Assembly (NCBI GenBank): GCA_002454425.1
Contig: DKIV01000015.1
Coordinates: forward strand, 128,836-192,835
Direction: 5' to 3'
From: Sphingobacteriaceae bacterium UBA6709
GTDB lineage: Bacteria; Bacteroidota; Bacteroidia; Sphingobacteriales; Sphingobacteriaceae
DNA: 64,000 nt
The position numbers were made by a program, and so were the translations under genes. The notes beneath the pieces are model-generated. The model was not told where the DNA came from, did not search any database, and saw only the letters and a list, made by a program, of their open reading frames with translations. Of this stretch, positions 43,218-54,100 are shown in pieces (position 1 is the stretch's first letter; each line of letters starts with the position of its first letter).

Positions 43218-46200
43218 TTATAGATTTAAGCTTAGCCCTAAGAAGTAAGTTCTTGCCTGCGGATATCTGCCGACATCAAGACCATTATTATCCATACCGA
43301 TCTCAGGATCGAATCCTGAATAATTAGTGAAAGTGAAAAGATTGTTGGCGGATACGTATATACGTAGTCCTCCTGCCTTAATCTTGTTAGTAAGGGCTTT
43401 CGGCAAGGTATAACCAAGCGTTACGTTACGTATACGCAGGTATGAGCCATCTTCGATGTAGAAGTCGGAGGCATTGAAGTTACCGTTGGTATCAGATGTT
43501 GATAAAATTGGTACTTTTCCTCCCGGATTTTCTGGCGACCAGGCGTCAAGAATGCCTTCCAGCTTATTGTATGAAGGGCCACTGGCACTGTATGTGGTGC
43601 GCTTTACCGCATTGAACAATTCGTTGCCCTGTACGCCCTGAGCGAAAACACTGAAATCAAAATTCTTATAGTTTGCGTTGAAGGTCAGACCATAGGAGAA
43701 ATCAGGATAAGCATTGCCGGCATAGTAACGGTCGTTCAAATCTATAGATCCATTGCCGTCAAGGTCTGCAAACTTAAAATCTCCGGCTTTGGCATTGGGC
43801 TGAATAAGGCCGCCATTCGAGTTTTTGTAGCTATCGACTTCTGCCTGGCTCTGGAAGATACCCTGCGTCTTAAGCACGTAATAGCTGTATAATGGCTGGC
43901 CCACAGTAATCATTAACGGAGCCAGTTCATTTCTGAAGTTAGTGCCAACTGCTATATTCTGCATTCCAGGAGCTAATTCAAGAACCTTGTTATTGATCTT
44001 GGTGAGCGTAGCATTTACCGAGTAGGTGAAAGCTCCGGGCTTGCTTTTAAAGTTCAATCCTAATTCCAGACCGCGATCGCGCACAAGCCCCGCATTGATC
44101 GTCTGCGAAGCCAGTCCCGCGGTTCCCGGCAGAGATCGCGTAAGAATCATCTTGTCAGTCTTCTTCTCGAAATAATCAACGCTTAAGCTCAGCTGCTTTA
44201 ACACCGCCAAGTCTAAACCTACGTTCGTCTGTTTAGACTCAGCCCAGCTAAGATTTTCGTTGGCAAGCACCGTCTGCACATAGCCTGTTTGCAGAGCGGG
44301 CGTAAGACCGAAGTACGTTTGTGTCGTTCCGAGTAAGGGATTCGCATCGTCATATCTCAATGACGCAAGACTTCCTAACACGCCGTAGCTGGCGCGCAGC
44401 TTGAGTTCGTCTAACCAGGCAACATCAGCAAGAAAGCGCTCTTTTCCAATAGACCAGCCTGCCGATACAGAGCCATAATTACGGTAGCGATTATTTTCAG
44501 GAAGCATTGACGAGCCGTCTCTTCTTCCAATTAATGACAACAGATATTTGTCTTTGAAGCTATAATTCGCACGCAGAAACAAGGACGAGATGGCGCTTGC
44601 TATGTAGGTACTGCGTGAAGGCTGAATGACGGTGGCATTGTTCAGATAACGATACTGGCTAGCCTCGTCATCAAATCCGGAACCAGAGGTATAAAGGCCG
44701 TTACTCTTTGTTTTCTGAAAAGTATACCCACCGGTGAAGTCCATCTGGTGATCTGAAACATTCAGCTTGTAGTTAAGCACCTGTTCCGCAAGAAGGTCTG
44801 TACTAAGATCAGAATTCTCAACAAGGCTGTTGCTAAGCACAGGTTTTCCCACCTCAGGACGCTTCGGGGTAAAGCTCTTGTAGAAAGCATTGGTCTTAGT
44901 AATGCTTAAGTTAGAGCGAAATGTCAAACCTTTGGCAAGCTGAATCTTAGCATAAGGGTTTATCATCAACACATTGATCGGATTGTCAATATCTATGCGT
45001 GACAGCTCAGCTACGGGATTAATAATATCGCCATAGTCACCTGCATACTGGCCGCCAGGTAAACCGGCAAAAGATCCATCAGCATTGTAAGGCGTTCCGT
45101 TTGTTGGATAGTATATCGCGTTTAATAACGCTCCTGTATAGTCGCTACTGGTATTAGCGCCATTGCCATTGGTACTGCTATAGGAAAGTTGCTCGCCAAC
45201 GGTAAGCCAGTTATTAAGTTTGTGTTCCGTATTAATTCGGAAGTTATAACGCTCCGACTGAGTATTGAGCACGATACCTTCTGCCTTACGGTAATTAAAG
45301 CTCAGGAAATAATTAGATTTTTCCGATCCTCCATTCAAAGAGGCATTATAATCCTGCAGCAAGCCATTTCTGAAAACCTCGTCAACCCAGTTTGTACGGG
45401 TAATCTGCCCCTCAGGATACAAGTTGGCATCAAACGCCGGAAGCACTGCTGTGCCGCCATTCTTTGCCGCCTCGCGAGCCACAAAAGCACGCTGTTCCGC
45501 ATTGAGCGGCTTTACCTTCTTCCATACGCTTTGCTGGCCAAGCTTGGCGTCAAAGTTAATCTGGGTCTTGCCACTACTGCCTTTCTTCGTAGTAATCAGC
45601 ACTACCCCACCGGAAGCACGCGCACCATAGATGGCAGCGGAAGCATCTTTAAGCACAGAAATATTCTCTATATCATTAGGGTTGATCTGAGGTACTCCAG
45701 GATAAATAGATCCATCAACAACGTATAAAACACTTTCTCCGCTGATACCGCCCGCACCACGAATATTCACTCTCGGTGCGGCCATTGGATCGCCCCCTTC
45801 ATTGGTAACAATTACGCCGGGAGTTTTTCCGGCCATCACTTCTCCCACACTATTTAGCGAACGTGACGATAATTTATCCAAAGAAACAATACTTACAGCC
45901 CCTGTAAGTGTTGCTTTACGTTGAGTTCCGTAACCAACGATTACCACTTCGTCTAATTGATTGCGAGTGCTTTTTAATACGATGGTTAAGGCAGACTGTC
46001 CGGAAACACTTGCCGTCTGGCTTTCAAAGCCAATCATTGAAAACGATAGCGTAGCATTTTCATTAGCAGCGATGCGGAATGCACCATTTGCGTCAGTTAA
46101 AGTCGCCCGCTTTGCGCCAACCACTCTTACAGACACCCCAGGTAGCGTCAGTCCCGCGTCGTCACGCACAACTCCGGTAATGATCTTGTCGGCACGCACA

Positions 46201-46559
46201 CTGGTAGCTGTAGACAGTAATACGTACTCTCCTTTTTCGTCGGTACTAAAACCAAGCTTATCTAGTGCAGATACAAGAGGTTCGTTAATGAAGATACTCT
46301 CGCCAAGGGCATTTTTTGAGGGTAGCGCATCAGGATTATAAACGAACTTTACACCTGTGCGGCGTTCTATTTCTTTAATAACCTCAACGAGCGCTGCTCC
46401 ACGCTTTATTGTCAAGCTCAGACGGCTTTCTTTAAGACGCTGAGCCATGCTTACCGAGGCAAAGAGCGCATTGCACAGCACGCAGAACAAGAGCGTAAGC
46501 ACATAAGTATTTCTAAGCTTACGTTCCGGTGAAGGCATAAATGTTAAAAAGTTTTTCAT
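43218..46559 (-). CDS. SusC/RagA TonB-dependent transporter with STN signalling domain
   Basis: From the ATG at 46557-46559 the protein has 1113 residues; an in-frame start 45 bases earlier would bury the signal peptide, which ends at SVSMAQ. An STN domain follows (about 45-105, LSLTIKRGAALVEVIKEIER), then a carboxypeptidase-regulatory-like domain (about 125-205), the SusC signature LDEVVIVGYGTQRKATLTG, a plug with VLKDASAAIYGARASGG, and the barrel. The STN domain fits receptor-to-FecR signalling, and a FecR/sigma pair lies immediately upstream. It forms the importer of Sus locus 2 with the SusD encoded next. Confidence 0.95.
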   Translation of the reverse strand: MKNFLTFMPSPERKLRNTYVLTLLFCVLCNALFASVSMAQRLKESRLSLTIKRGAALVEVIKEIERRTGVKFVYNPDALPSKNALGESIFINEPLVSALDKLGFSTDEKGEYVLLSTATSVRADKIITGVVRDDAGLTLPGVSVRVVGAKRATLTDANGAFRIAANENATLSFSMIGFESQTASVSGQSALTIVLKSTRNQLDEVVIVGYGTQRKATLTGAVSIVSLDKLSSRSLNSVGEVMAGKTPGVIVTNEGGDPMAAPRVNIRGAGGISGESVLYVVDGSIYPGVPQINPNDIENISVLKDASAAIYGARASGGVVLITTKKGSSGKTQINFDAKLGQQSVWKKVKPLNAEQRAFVAREAAKNGGTAVLPAFDANLYPEGQITRTNWVDEVFRNGLLQDYNASLNGGSEKSNYFLSFNYRKAEGIVLNTQSERYNFRINTEHKLNNWLTVGEQLSYSSTNGNGANTSSDYTGALLNAIYYPTNGTPYNADGSFAGLPGGQYAGDYGDIINPVAELSRIDIDNPINVLMINPYAKIQLAKGLTFRSNLSITKTNAFYKSFTPKRPEVGKPVLSNSLVENSDLSTDLLAEQVLNYKLNVSDHQMDFTGGYTFQKTKSNGLYTSGSGFDDEASQYRYLNNATVIQPSRSTYIASAISSLFLRANYSFKDKYLLSLIGRRDGSSMLPENNRYRNYGSVSAGWSIGKERFLADVAWLDELKLRASYGVLGSLASLRYDDANPLLGTTQTYFGLTPALQTGYVQTVLANENLSWAESKQTNVGLDLAVLKQLSLSVDYFEKKTDKMILTRSLPGTAGLASQTINAGLVRDRGLELGLNFKSKPGAFTYSVNATLTKINNKVLELAPGMQNIAVGTNFRNELAPLMITVGQPLYSYYVLKTQGIFQSQAEVDSYKNSNGGLIQPNAKAGDFKFADLDGNGSIDLNDRYYAGNAYPDFSYGLTFNANYKNFDFSVFAQGVQGNELFNAVKRTTYSASGPSYNKLEGILDAWSPENPGGKVPILSTSDTNGNFNASDFYIEDGSYLRIRNVTLGYTLPKALTNKIKAGGLRIYVSANNLFTFTNYSGFDPEIGMDNNGLDVGRYPQARTYFLGLSLNL

Positions 46560-46643
46560 TTTAAGGTGATTCTTTGATTGTAATGATGTTTTTGATTGCT
46601 CCAATTGTGTTAGATATTCTTTAATTCATTGATCATAGGACAT

Positions 46644-47585
46644 TTAATTTGAGATATGATAGGTCGACTTATCAGCGGATTCTGTAAGCTTCAAGTGGTG
46701 CAGGGAGCAAAGCAGATCAAGGATCTCCTTAACCGACTGACCACTATTGAAGCGCGCGGTGCTTCGCAGTGTTGCATTAACCTGCGGCGACAGCGTTATT
46801 TTCACATTATATATATAGGATAGACGTTGAACTGCGTAGCCGAGGCTAATGCCCTGGAAGTTTATCTCTACAGGCGGTGTCGGTACTTCTTTTATTGAAA
46901 GGAACTTATTTTCTCCACAGTCGTATTTAATGACCTGACCGCGCACGAGTGTCGCCAATAGCTGCTGCGCTCTGCTAACTCGCACTTTTCCTGTGCTCAC
47001 CCGGACCGTAAAGCGCTTGCTTCCCGTAGCTTGCTCAATGTCAAAGCTTGTACCCAACACTTTCACTTCCATGCCCCGTAGTCCCCGTACAATAAATGAT
47101 TGGTCTTCGCGGTGCGCTACATCAAAAAAGGCACGTCCACGCATCAGGCGCAGCTGCCGATGCTTTATTGCATAGCCCTCTTTATAGGAAATCATTGAGC
47201 CCGGATATAACAATATGCGGGAACCGTCGGCTAAAGTAAGTGTCGTGTCATGTGATCCTCGGTTAGCAACTATTACAGTATGCGCATAGCTTGCGGATTC
47301 ATTTTTCCTGAAAAACAAGAATGCAAAGGATGATACCAGCAACAGGACAGCAGCAACACGAATAATAGCTTTTAAACGTACAACCTTTTGATTGTGCGAT
47401 TCCAGCTTACGCAATCGGTCGAGCATCCTCGCTGAAAGATGTTCTTTCTCTATGCCCTCGGGACGCTCGCTGTCAAATGCCAGCTGCTCATACCAGGCAT
47501 CCACCCGATTTCTTTCTTCTGGAGAGCTCTGCCCCGAAAGGTATCGGCTCAGTACCTGCTTTATCTTTTCTGCGTTCATTCGCAT
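46644..47585 (-). CDS. FecR-family anti-sigma factor
   Basis: The 313-residue protein has a cytoplasmic sigma-binding part (1-70), one membrane segment at about 73-92 (AIIRVAAVLLLVSSFAFLFF), a periplasmic FecR domain (about 105-205, TTLTLADGSRILLYPGSMIS and VKVLGTSFDIEQ) and a C-terminal DUF4974 domain (about 240-310, GISLGYAVQRLSYIYNVKIT). It should bind the STN domain of the SusC encoded 84 bases downstream and control the sigma factor encoded 150 bases upstream. Confidence 0.92.
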   Translation of the reverse strand: MRMNAEKIKQVLSRYLSGQSSPEERNRVDAWYEQLAFDSERPEGIEKEHLSARMLDRLRKLESHNQKVVRLKAIIRVAAVLLLVSSFAFLFFRKNESASYAHTVIVANRGSHDTTLTLADGSRILLYPGSMISYKEGYAIKHRQLRLMRGRAFFDVAHREDQSFIVRGLRGMEVKVLGTSFDIEQATGSKRFTVRVSTGKVRVSRAQQLLATLVRGQVIKYDCGENKFLSIKEVPTPPVEINFQGISLGYAVQRLSYIYNVKITLSPQVNATLRSTARFNSGQSVKEILDLLCSLHHLKLTESADKSTYHISN

Positions 47586-47735
47586 ACAGGTAAACTCAAA
47601 AGACCGATCGTACCAGTTAAAAACGTTAAGCGTTTATTAAGATTCTGTTAAGTGCTAAGAAATTGATTTGATTGGCGGTGCTCCTCAATGGAAGTAACGG
47701 AGGAATAGCTATATGGTAAATAAAGAATTTCGAAG

Positions 47736-48293
47736 TTAGAGGAAGAAGCAAGCCAGATGCGGCAACTTTTCCTTTAATAATTTAAGCGCAGAGCTTGTCT
47801 GATTCTTGACCGTCTGGACGGAGATATTCATCTCTGTAGCGATCTCAGAATTCGATTTTCCTTCTTTACGACTCTTGTAGAAAATGGCGCGCATGCGCTC
47901 AGGTAAAGTTGAAATCGCGCGTTCAATCTCGGCACTTAATTCTTTGTATAATAACTGTTCATCAGCGGCTCCGGTACTGCTGCTTTCGAACAACATGGAG
48001 AACTTTTGCTGATGTACTGCTGCTACCGTGGTAGATTTATAGTAATTGATAACCTTGAACTTTACAGATCCTAACAGGTAGTGTTTTAATTCGCCGCTCA
48101 GGTTGATTCTATGTCGATTTTCCCAAAGCGCGACGAAGATATCCTGTGTTATTTCTTCTGAAAGCGTAGGATCGCCAGTTTTACTCATTGCCAGGGCGAA
48201 GACATCCTCCCAGTATTTCCGGAATATGTTTTCCAAGGCATCTGGCCTTCCTTCCTTTAACAGTGTCAGTAAATCCTTTTCCAACAAAAACAA
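47736..48293 (-). CDS. ECF RNA polymerase sigma factor (FecI-like)
   Basis: The 185-residue protein has region 2 (about 20-90, LSEEITQDIFVALWENRHRI) and region 4 (about 125-178, helix-turn-helix SNSEIATEMNISVQTVKN). It ends in a short hydrophobic tail (LACFFL). No ATG is available: the frame closes at a stop at 48315-48317 and the first internal ATG falls within region 2, so translation probably starts at one of three TTG codons (48293, 48287 or 48284). It should drive Sus locus 2 under control of the FecR protein encoded next. Confidence 0.88.
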   Translation of the reverse strand: MFLLEKDLLTLLKEGRPDALENIFRKYWEDVFALAMSKTGDPTLSEEITQDIFVALWENRHRINLSGELKHYLLGSVKFKVINYYKSTTVAAVHQQKFSMLFESSSTGAADEQLLYKELSAEIERAISTLPERMRAIFYKSRKEGKSNSEIATEMNISVQTVKNQTSSALKLLKEKLPHLACFFL

Positions 48294-48418
48294 TTTGTCC
48301 CAAAGGTATAGTGCTCATATTCACTGAATATTAACTAATGATGAAGGATCAAATTAGCATCATGCTATAAAGCTAATTGTAACGTGTGCGCAGTCTCCAA
48401 AAGGTATATTTTTATGTG

Positions 48419-49522
48419 CTACGCCGGATTTTCGCCGCTCCGCGTGTGATTCATAATCTGAAGAATACGCTCGTCTATAAACTCAATGCGCTCTTCCATA
48501 TTCGTAAGGTAAGGTGATTGTTGAATCGTTCCGTCATCGCGTAGCATATTCAAAATACCCTTTATTGACGACACGGGTCTGCGTAGTCCATGAGCTTGAT
48601 TAAAAGCAATGGAATGAAGCATTCGTTCTTTTTCCTCTCGCTGTTGACGCGCTTGCACACGCTCGGAAATATCTACTGCACTGTAGGACACGCCGATGAT
48701 TTCGCCCTCGGGATTTCGCGCGGGTTCATAACATATATCCAACCAATACTCTGCATTCACATATTTAATATGGCGTTCGCCACGCACGATTTCCCCTTGC
48801 AACGCCTTTTTGGAAGATTGCACAAATATTACCAGCAGTTGATCTGTAATAAACTCCGGCAGGGACTGCCCTACATACATCGCCACCTTATAGTTGAGAG
48901 CAATGAAATCAGCCACCGTTTTATTATAGGCGAGGACCTTAAGCTCCTTATCCAAAATAAGGTGCGCACAGCCCAGGCTTTGGAAAAATGAGCTCATCTT
49001 AATTTCTTCGCTGCGGGCATTTTCCAGAAGACTCTTTAATATGGCCTTACTTGCATCATACTCGAGTAATTGCACTACCTGCGAGGCGAGAATGTTAAGG
49101 ATGTGCTGTTGCTGCTCCGATAGCTCGCCGGGTACGCTATCAATAACACAAAGTCCTCCCAAGTGTAAACCATCAAAAGTTGTTAACGGAACGCCGGCAT
49201 AGAAGCGTATATGGGGATCTCCTGTCACGAGGGGATTGCTCTCAAAACGGGTATCCTTTCTTGCATCTGGCACCACAAGCGCTTTCCCTGAATCAACAAT
49301 GTGCGCACAGAAGGCATCTTCGCGTGCGGTGCTCGTCGTATTAAAACAATGTTTGTATTGTACATGTTGCGCATCCTTTCCCACTAGCGTTATCAGGGCA
49401 GTAGGCACACCACATAAATCTGCAGCTAAACGTACGATATCCTGAAGATCACCATCCTTAGTAGTTTTTAACGTTAGCAGGCGATCTACCTCCGCCAGTC
49501 TTTCTTCTTCATGTCTCGACAT
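48419..49522 (-). CDS. GAF-PAS sensor protein lacking an ATPase domain
   Basis: The 367-residue cytoplasmic protein has a GAF domain (about 15-155, with AFCAHIVDSG and RFYAGVPLTTFDGLHLGGLC), a PAS domain (about 175-290) and a dimerisation-type helix pair whose H-box-like AFNQAHGLRRPVSSI carries H311 and a following proline. It then stops: no N, G1 or G2 box of a kinase is present, and the 125 bases before the next gene leave no room for one. It may accept phosphate from another kinase or signal by dimerisation. It begins 5 bases after its paralogue and shares its operon. Confidence 0.8.
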   Translation of the reverse strand: MSRHEEERLAEVDRLLTLKTTKDGDLQDIVRLAADLCGVPTALITLVGKDAQHVQYKHCFNTTSTAREDAFCAHIVDSGKALVVPDARKDTRFESNPLVTGDPHIRFYAGVPLTTFDGLHLGGLCVIDSVPGELSEQQQHILNILASQVVQLLEYDASKAILKSLLENARSEEIKMSSFFQSLGCAHLILDKELKVLAYNKTVADFIALNYKVAMYVGQSLPEFITDQLLVIFVQSSKKALQGEIVRGERHIKYVNAEYWLDICYEPARNPEGEIIGVSYSAVDISERVQARQQREEKERMLHSIAFNQAHGLRRPVSSIKGILNMLRDDGTIQQSPYLTNMEERIEFIDERILQIMNHTRSGENPA

Positions 49523-49527
49523 AGTGC

Positions 49528-50598
49528 TTATTTGGAATTAAGAAATAGCTTTAGTTCTTCTACAGCCTCAGCTAATAAAAGGAATTCTTCCCTTTGTAAA
49601 TTGTGTTCCTCCTGAAGAAAGCAGTTCATGAAGTTGACCACCAGATTTCCGGCACTATATATCTCCTGAAATTGAATTCTTGCGATTTCTCTCAGCGACC
49701 TTTCCCGTTCCCGAACCTGTTCCTGTTGTATCGTGTCTTCAGTAATATCGATGGCATTAAAGGAAACACCAATAACCTCACCGTTGGCATCTGTTGCTGG
49801 TGAAAAATTTATGTACCAGTGTATCCGACCTAATGAATATGCGACATCAATATCTGTTCTTGAGGTTTTCCCTTTCAATGCAGCATTGAAACAGGTGATA
49901 AATTCATCTCGAAAGGAAGAATCTACAAGCTGCAATATATGATCGCCTTCCCGCAAATAAATATGCTGATGTGAATAGGTAATATCAATTATCGCTTTAT
50001 TGAATGCCAGTATTTTCATCTCCTTATCAAGTAACAGATGACAGGATGCAGAACTCTCAAAATACGAGCGCATCGTTATGGAATTTTGTCTGGAAAGCAC
50101 ATATTGTTTCTTTAGCAACAATAAAGAAGCTTCGAACTCCATCAGATTTATTACCTGGCGGGCCATTGCTTTAATCATCTTACTTTCGGCGTCGTCAAGC
50201 TTTCGGGGCTGTGTGTCGAAAATACAAATCGTACCCACATTTAATCCTTCATCAGTGGTTAAAGGCATGCCGGCGTAAAATCTCACGAACGGAGGGTAAA
50301 CGACAAAAGGATTTGAGGCGGTCCTGGAGTCGATACGGGTATCTTCAATCTGAAGAAATTCATACTGAACAATGGCATGCTGGCAAAAGGTTTGCTCTAA
50401 CGGTACCTCCTCGAGATCTGTTCCGATGCTGCATTGTATAAATTGCGATTTATCGTCCATTAGCGTAATCATTGCCACGGGCACATCACACAGCACAATT
50501 AGCTGCTGAATAATTTTCTGAAGTTCTTCCCTTACTTTAAGATCAAGCTTCAAAAACCGATGGACGGACTGAAGTCTTCTTAATTCCTTTTCTGGCAT
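49528..50598 (-). CDS. GAF-PAS sensor protein with degenerate H-box
   Basis: The 356-residue paralogue of the next gene has the same plan: GAF (about 15-155, TFCQHAIVQY and RFYAGMPLTTDEGLNVGTIC), PAS (about 175-295) and a C-terminal helix pair. The segment RSLREIARIQFQEIYSA aligns residue for residue with RMLHSIAFNQAHGLRRP of the neighbour, but glutamine replaces the histidine and alanine the proline, so it cannot be a phosphoacceptor there. No ATPase domain exists. It is the first gene of the pair, with a good candidate promoter 92 bases upstream. Confidence 0.8.
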   Translation of the reverse strand: MPEKELRRLQSVHRFLKLDLKVREELQKIIQQLIVLCDVPVAMITLMDDKSQFIQCSIGTDLEEVPLEQTFCQHAIVQYEFLQIEDTRIDSRTASNPFVVYPPFVRFYAGMPLTTDEGLNVGTICIFDTQPRKLDDAESKMIKAMARQVINLMEFEASLLLLKKQYVLSRQNSITMRSYFESSASCHLLLDKEMKILAFNKAIIDITYSHQHIYLREGDHILQLVDSSFRDEFITCFNAALKGKTSRTDIDVAYSLGRIHWYINFSPATDANGEVIGVSFNAIDITEDTIQQEQVRERERSLREIARIQFQEIYSAGNLVVNFMNCFLQEEHNLQREEFLLLAEAVEELKLFLNSK

Positions 50599-51105
50599 GG
50601 TAAATTATCTGAACACCTTATAAAATTCACGTACTTTCCCTTTTAGTAATGCTGGCGCGTGACCTCAGCCTATTTATTTAACATGCAAGCAAAATTATTC
50701 ATGGTAGCATATTCTCAAATTTAACTTAATTCTTGAGCTCTCCAATACTTAAATAACACGGAAAACATTTGTTAAATAGCGGATCTCAAGTTTTAATACT
50801 TATGCCAGCAACAAACAGATAATCGAGTAAGCCACAAGAAATCAATACCTTTCGAATCCCCTTGAATATACTTTAAAACTTTCTATCTTATATTTACAAC
50901 TATTTAATAAATTAAGGGTGACGGATGTTTAGCTTTATTATAATACGAACCAATATTTGCAAAAAAAAGGGATTGTATGTAATGAAACAATTCGATCTAA
51001 AATGTATTATTTATCAATTAGCTTTCAACCAATTTCAATTAGTTTCTTATCACGGGAGCCACTCCAAATAAGAAATGAGGGGTTTATTAATCAAATAACA
51101 CAAAC
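50599..51105. other. Divergent intergenic region between GAF sensor genes
   Basis: This 507-base AT-rich interval separates the minus-strand GAF-PAS pair from the plus-strand hybrid kinase. It has a promoter-like element for the pair at 50690-50719. For the plus strand only a poor AATATTTG near 50950 was seen. No reading frame or hairpin was recognised. Confidence 0.5.
50690..50719 (-). promoter_or_regulatory. Candidate promoter of the GAF-PAS gene pair
   Basis: On the minus strand TTTG (50716-50719) and TAATTTTG (50690-50697) are separated by 18 bases, close to the Bacteroidota housekeeping arrangement TTTG-N19-TAnnTTTG. The transcript would begin about 85 bases before the ATG at 50598. Confidence 0.55.
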
Positions 51106-54100
51106 GTGAGTAAGCATATTTATCCGGTGCCAGAGAATGAGCAGAAGCGCCTTCTTGCACTTAAGAGTTACGAGATAATGAATTCCCTTACCGAAGCGGA
51201 ATACGATAGAATCACTGAGCTTGCCGCCATTATCTGTGATACGCCCATATCTCTTGTCTCACTGTTGGATGAAGATCGGCAGTGGTTTAAGTCACGCCAC
51301 GGACTAGATGTATCTGAAACCCGCAGGGAGCTGGCCTTCTGCCAATACACCATCATGAACAACACGCTTTTCGAAGTGCAAGACGCTACAAAAGATGATC
51401 GCTTTGTTGATAATGAGCTGGTAACCGGAGCGCCCGATATTCGTTTTTATGCAGGCTTTCCCCTCACCGACCCGCAGGGCTTTAATCTGGGAACCCTATG
51501 CGTCATTGACAGGAAACCCCGACATCTGTCAGCGCAACAGCGAAGGGCATTGGAGCTACTTGCCGCTGAGGTTATGACCTTGATAACCGAGCGTAGAGAA
51601 AAAGAGGAAATACAGGCGTTCCGACAGCTGTTTGAGTTCTCTGACGATCTGATGTGCCTGGCAGCCACCCAGGGTTTCTTCCAGAAGGTTAACCCTTCTC
51701 TGATTAAATTTCTGGGCATGCCGGAGCATCAGATATATCAAACCTCTTTTTATGAAATGACTCACCCTGATGACAGAGCAAGTGTTGCTGAGGCCGTGGA
51801 ACGACTAAAAAAGGGAAAAACCGTTAACGACATAACCATTAGAATAAAAGCTGCCAATGGCAGCTACCGCTTTGTTCAATGGGTAGCAAGCCCCGAACCG
51901 CAAACAGCAAATTTCTTTGCCGTAGGGCGCGACCTCACGCTGGCAACACTGAAAGACAAAAAGCTGGAAGAGAGCGAAGCCAAATTCAGAGCGGTGTTCA
52001 ACAATTCGCAAAGCCTCATATCTACACACGACCTACAGGGAACCTTTCTAAGTATCAATCCCTCGGGAGCTGCCATGCTTGGCTTTTCTGTGGAGGAATT
52101 GATAGGCAAGACTTTATTTGATACGCAGTCTAAAGAGAACTGGCCTGGCATACAAGCTTATCTTGATAGCATTTCGTATACGAAAACATTCAGACAGCAG
52201 AACACCTTTATCCATAAGAATGGCAACAGCCGCACAATATTATTCAACAACATTCTTCAGCAATCCTCAGACGGCACAGATTATATTATAAGTAACGGCA
52301 CTGACATCACAGAACGATATCAGCTGGAAAAAGAACTTGAGCAAACAACAAAAATGCTTGAGGAGACCAACAGAGTCGCCTGTATTGGAGGATGGCAGTT
52401 TGACCTGGAAAGTCAACAACTATACTGGACGTCTATTACTAAAGAGATCCATCAGGTTCCGCCAGATTATCAACCGGACAAAGACAGCGCGCTCCTGTTC
52501 TTTAAAGACGACGATAGAGAGACTGTAAAAACAGCGATGCAACAGGCGGCAACACACGGCAGCGCCTGGAGCCTTGAATTACAAATAATTACAGCTACAG
52601 GCGAGGAACGATGGATCAGAACAATGGGCGATGCTGAGTTCAGCAACGGGCAATGTATAAGATTATATGGCACCTTTCAGGATATTGACGAGAAGAAGAG
52701 AGTGCAGATGGAGATCAACAACTCGCGCGCCTTGCTCAGCACCTTTGTTGAGCATGCCCCCGTTGCAGTGGCCATGCTCGACAAAAATATGAATTATCTG
52801 GCCGCAAGTGCCAGATGGCTTGAGGATTACAATCTTAAAGAAACATTTGCCGTTGGCAAATCATATTATGAGCTGTTCCCCTTCGTAGGAGCTGAAGGCA
52901 AGGCCCGCCATCAACGGGTGCTGGCTGGAGCGACGGAATACTCAAAGGAAGACCCAATTTCTCTGCCAGGAAAAGATGGAGTCATTTATCTCGCTTGGGA
53001 AATGCGTCCTTGGCTAAAAATAGACGGCAGTGTGGGTGGAATGATGATATACACCCAGAACGTGAGCTCCCTGATTGCACAGCGCGAAGAACTCAAAGAG
53101 GCAAAGAAACAAGCCGAACATGCGAATTCGGCCAAGTCAGAATTCCTTGCGAACATGAGTCATGAGATACGTACCCCACTCAATGGCGTGATAGGATTTA
53201 CCGATCTTACGCTAAAAACAGAGCTTAGCGCTATCCAACAGCAGTACCTCTCCATAGTAAATCAGTCGGCAAACGCGCTGTTAAGCATAATAAATGACAT
53301 TCTCGACTTCTCAAAAATTGAAGCTGGAAAATTGGAAATTAACGTTGAAGAGTGTGACTTGTTTGAACTTACAGCGCAAGCTACGGACATCATCAGCTTT
53401 CAAATAGAGAATAAGGGACTGGAAATGTTATTACAATTAGGAGCGGATCTTCCGAATTTTGTATGGACCGATGGCGTACGCTTAAAACAGGTGCTGGTGA
53501 ACCTGCTATCTAATGCGGCAAAATTTACAAAACAGGGGGAAATAGAGTTAAAAATAGAAATGATTAGCCGAGATGAAGATCAGGCGCGTCTGCGTTTCTC
53601 TGTGCGAGATACAGGTATCGGGATACATCCCGATCGTCAGCAGCAGATCTTTGAAGCTTTCTCTCAGGAGGACAGCTCAACCACCAAACGCTATGGCGGT
53701 ACCGGACTTGGTCTTACCATCTCCAATAAGCTACTAGCGATGATGGGCAGCGGTCTAAGTCTGGAAAGTGCGCCAGGCAGTGGCAGCCTATTTCATTTTG
53801 ACATTCTTTTTAAAGCACGTTGGGGACAAGACATCGGGCTGGAGCATGACAACTCAATAAAGAACGTCTTGATTGTCGATGATAATGCCAACAATCGGGA
53901 AATTTTAAGGCAAATGCTCTTTCTTAAGAATATCCAGAGCGCTACGTCCGCCAATGGATATGGGGCCCTGCAACGGCTGGCAAACGGAGAGCATTTTGAT
54001 CTTATCCTGATAGACTATCACATGCCGTATATGGATGGACTGGAAACCGCCGCGATGATTCGAAAACGTTTTGATAATTCACATCACCGTATCAAGATCC

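Noticed and set aside
48301..48308. TACCTTTG on the minus strand as promoter of the second ECF sigma gene
   Set aside because: It would place the transcript start at the TTG start codon itself, giving a leaderless message, and no -33 element stands at the right distance.
48294..48418. Frameshifted remnant of an ATPase domain belonging to the GAF-PAS gene
   Set aside because: Only 125 bases lie beyond its stop codon before the sigma gene, and no N, G1 or G2 box is visible in any frame.
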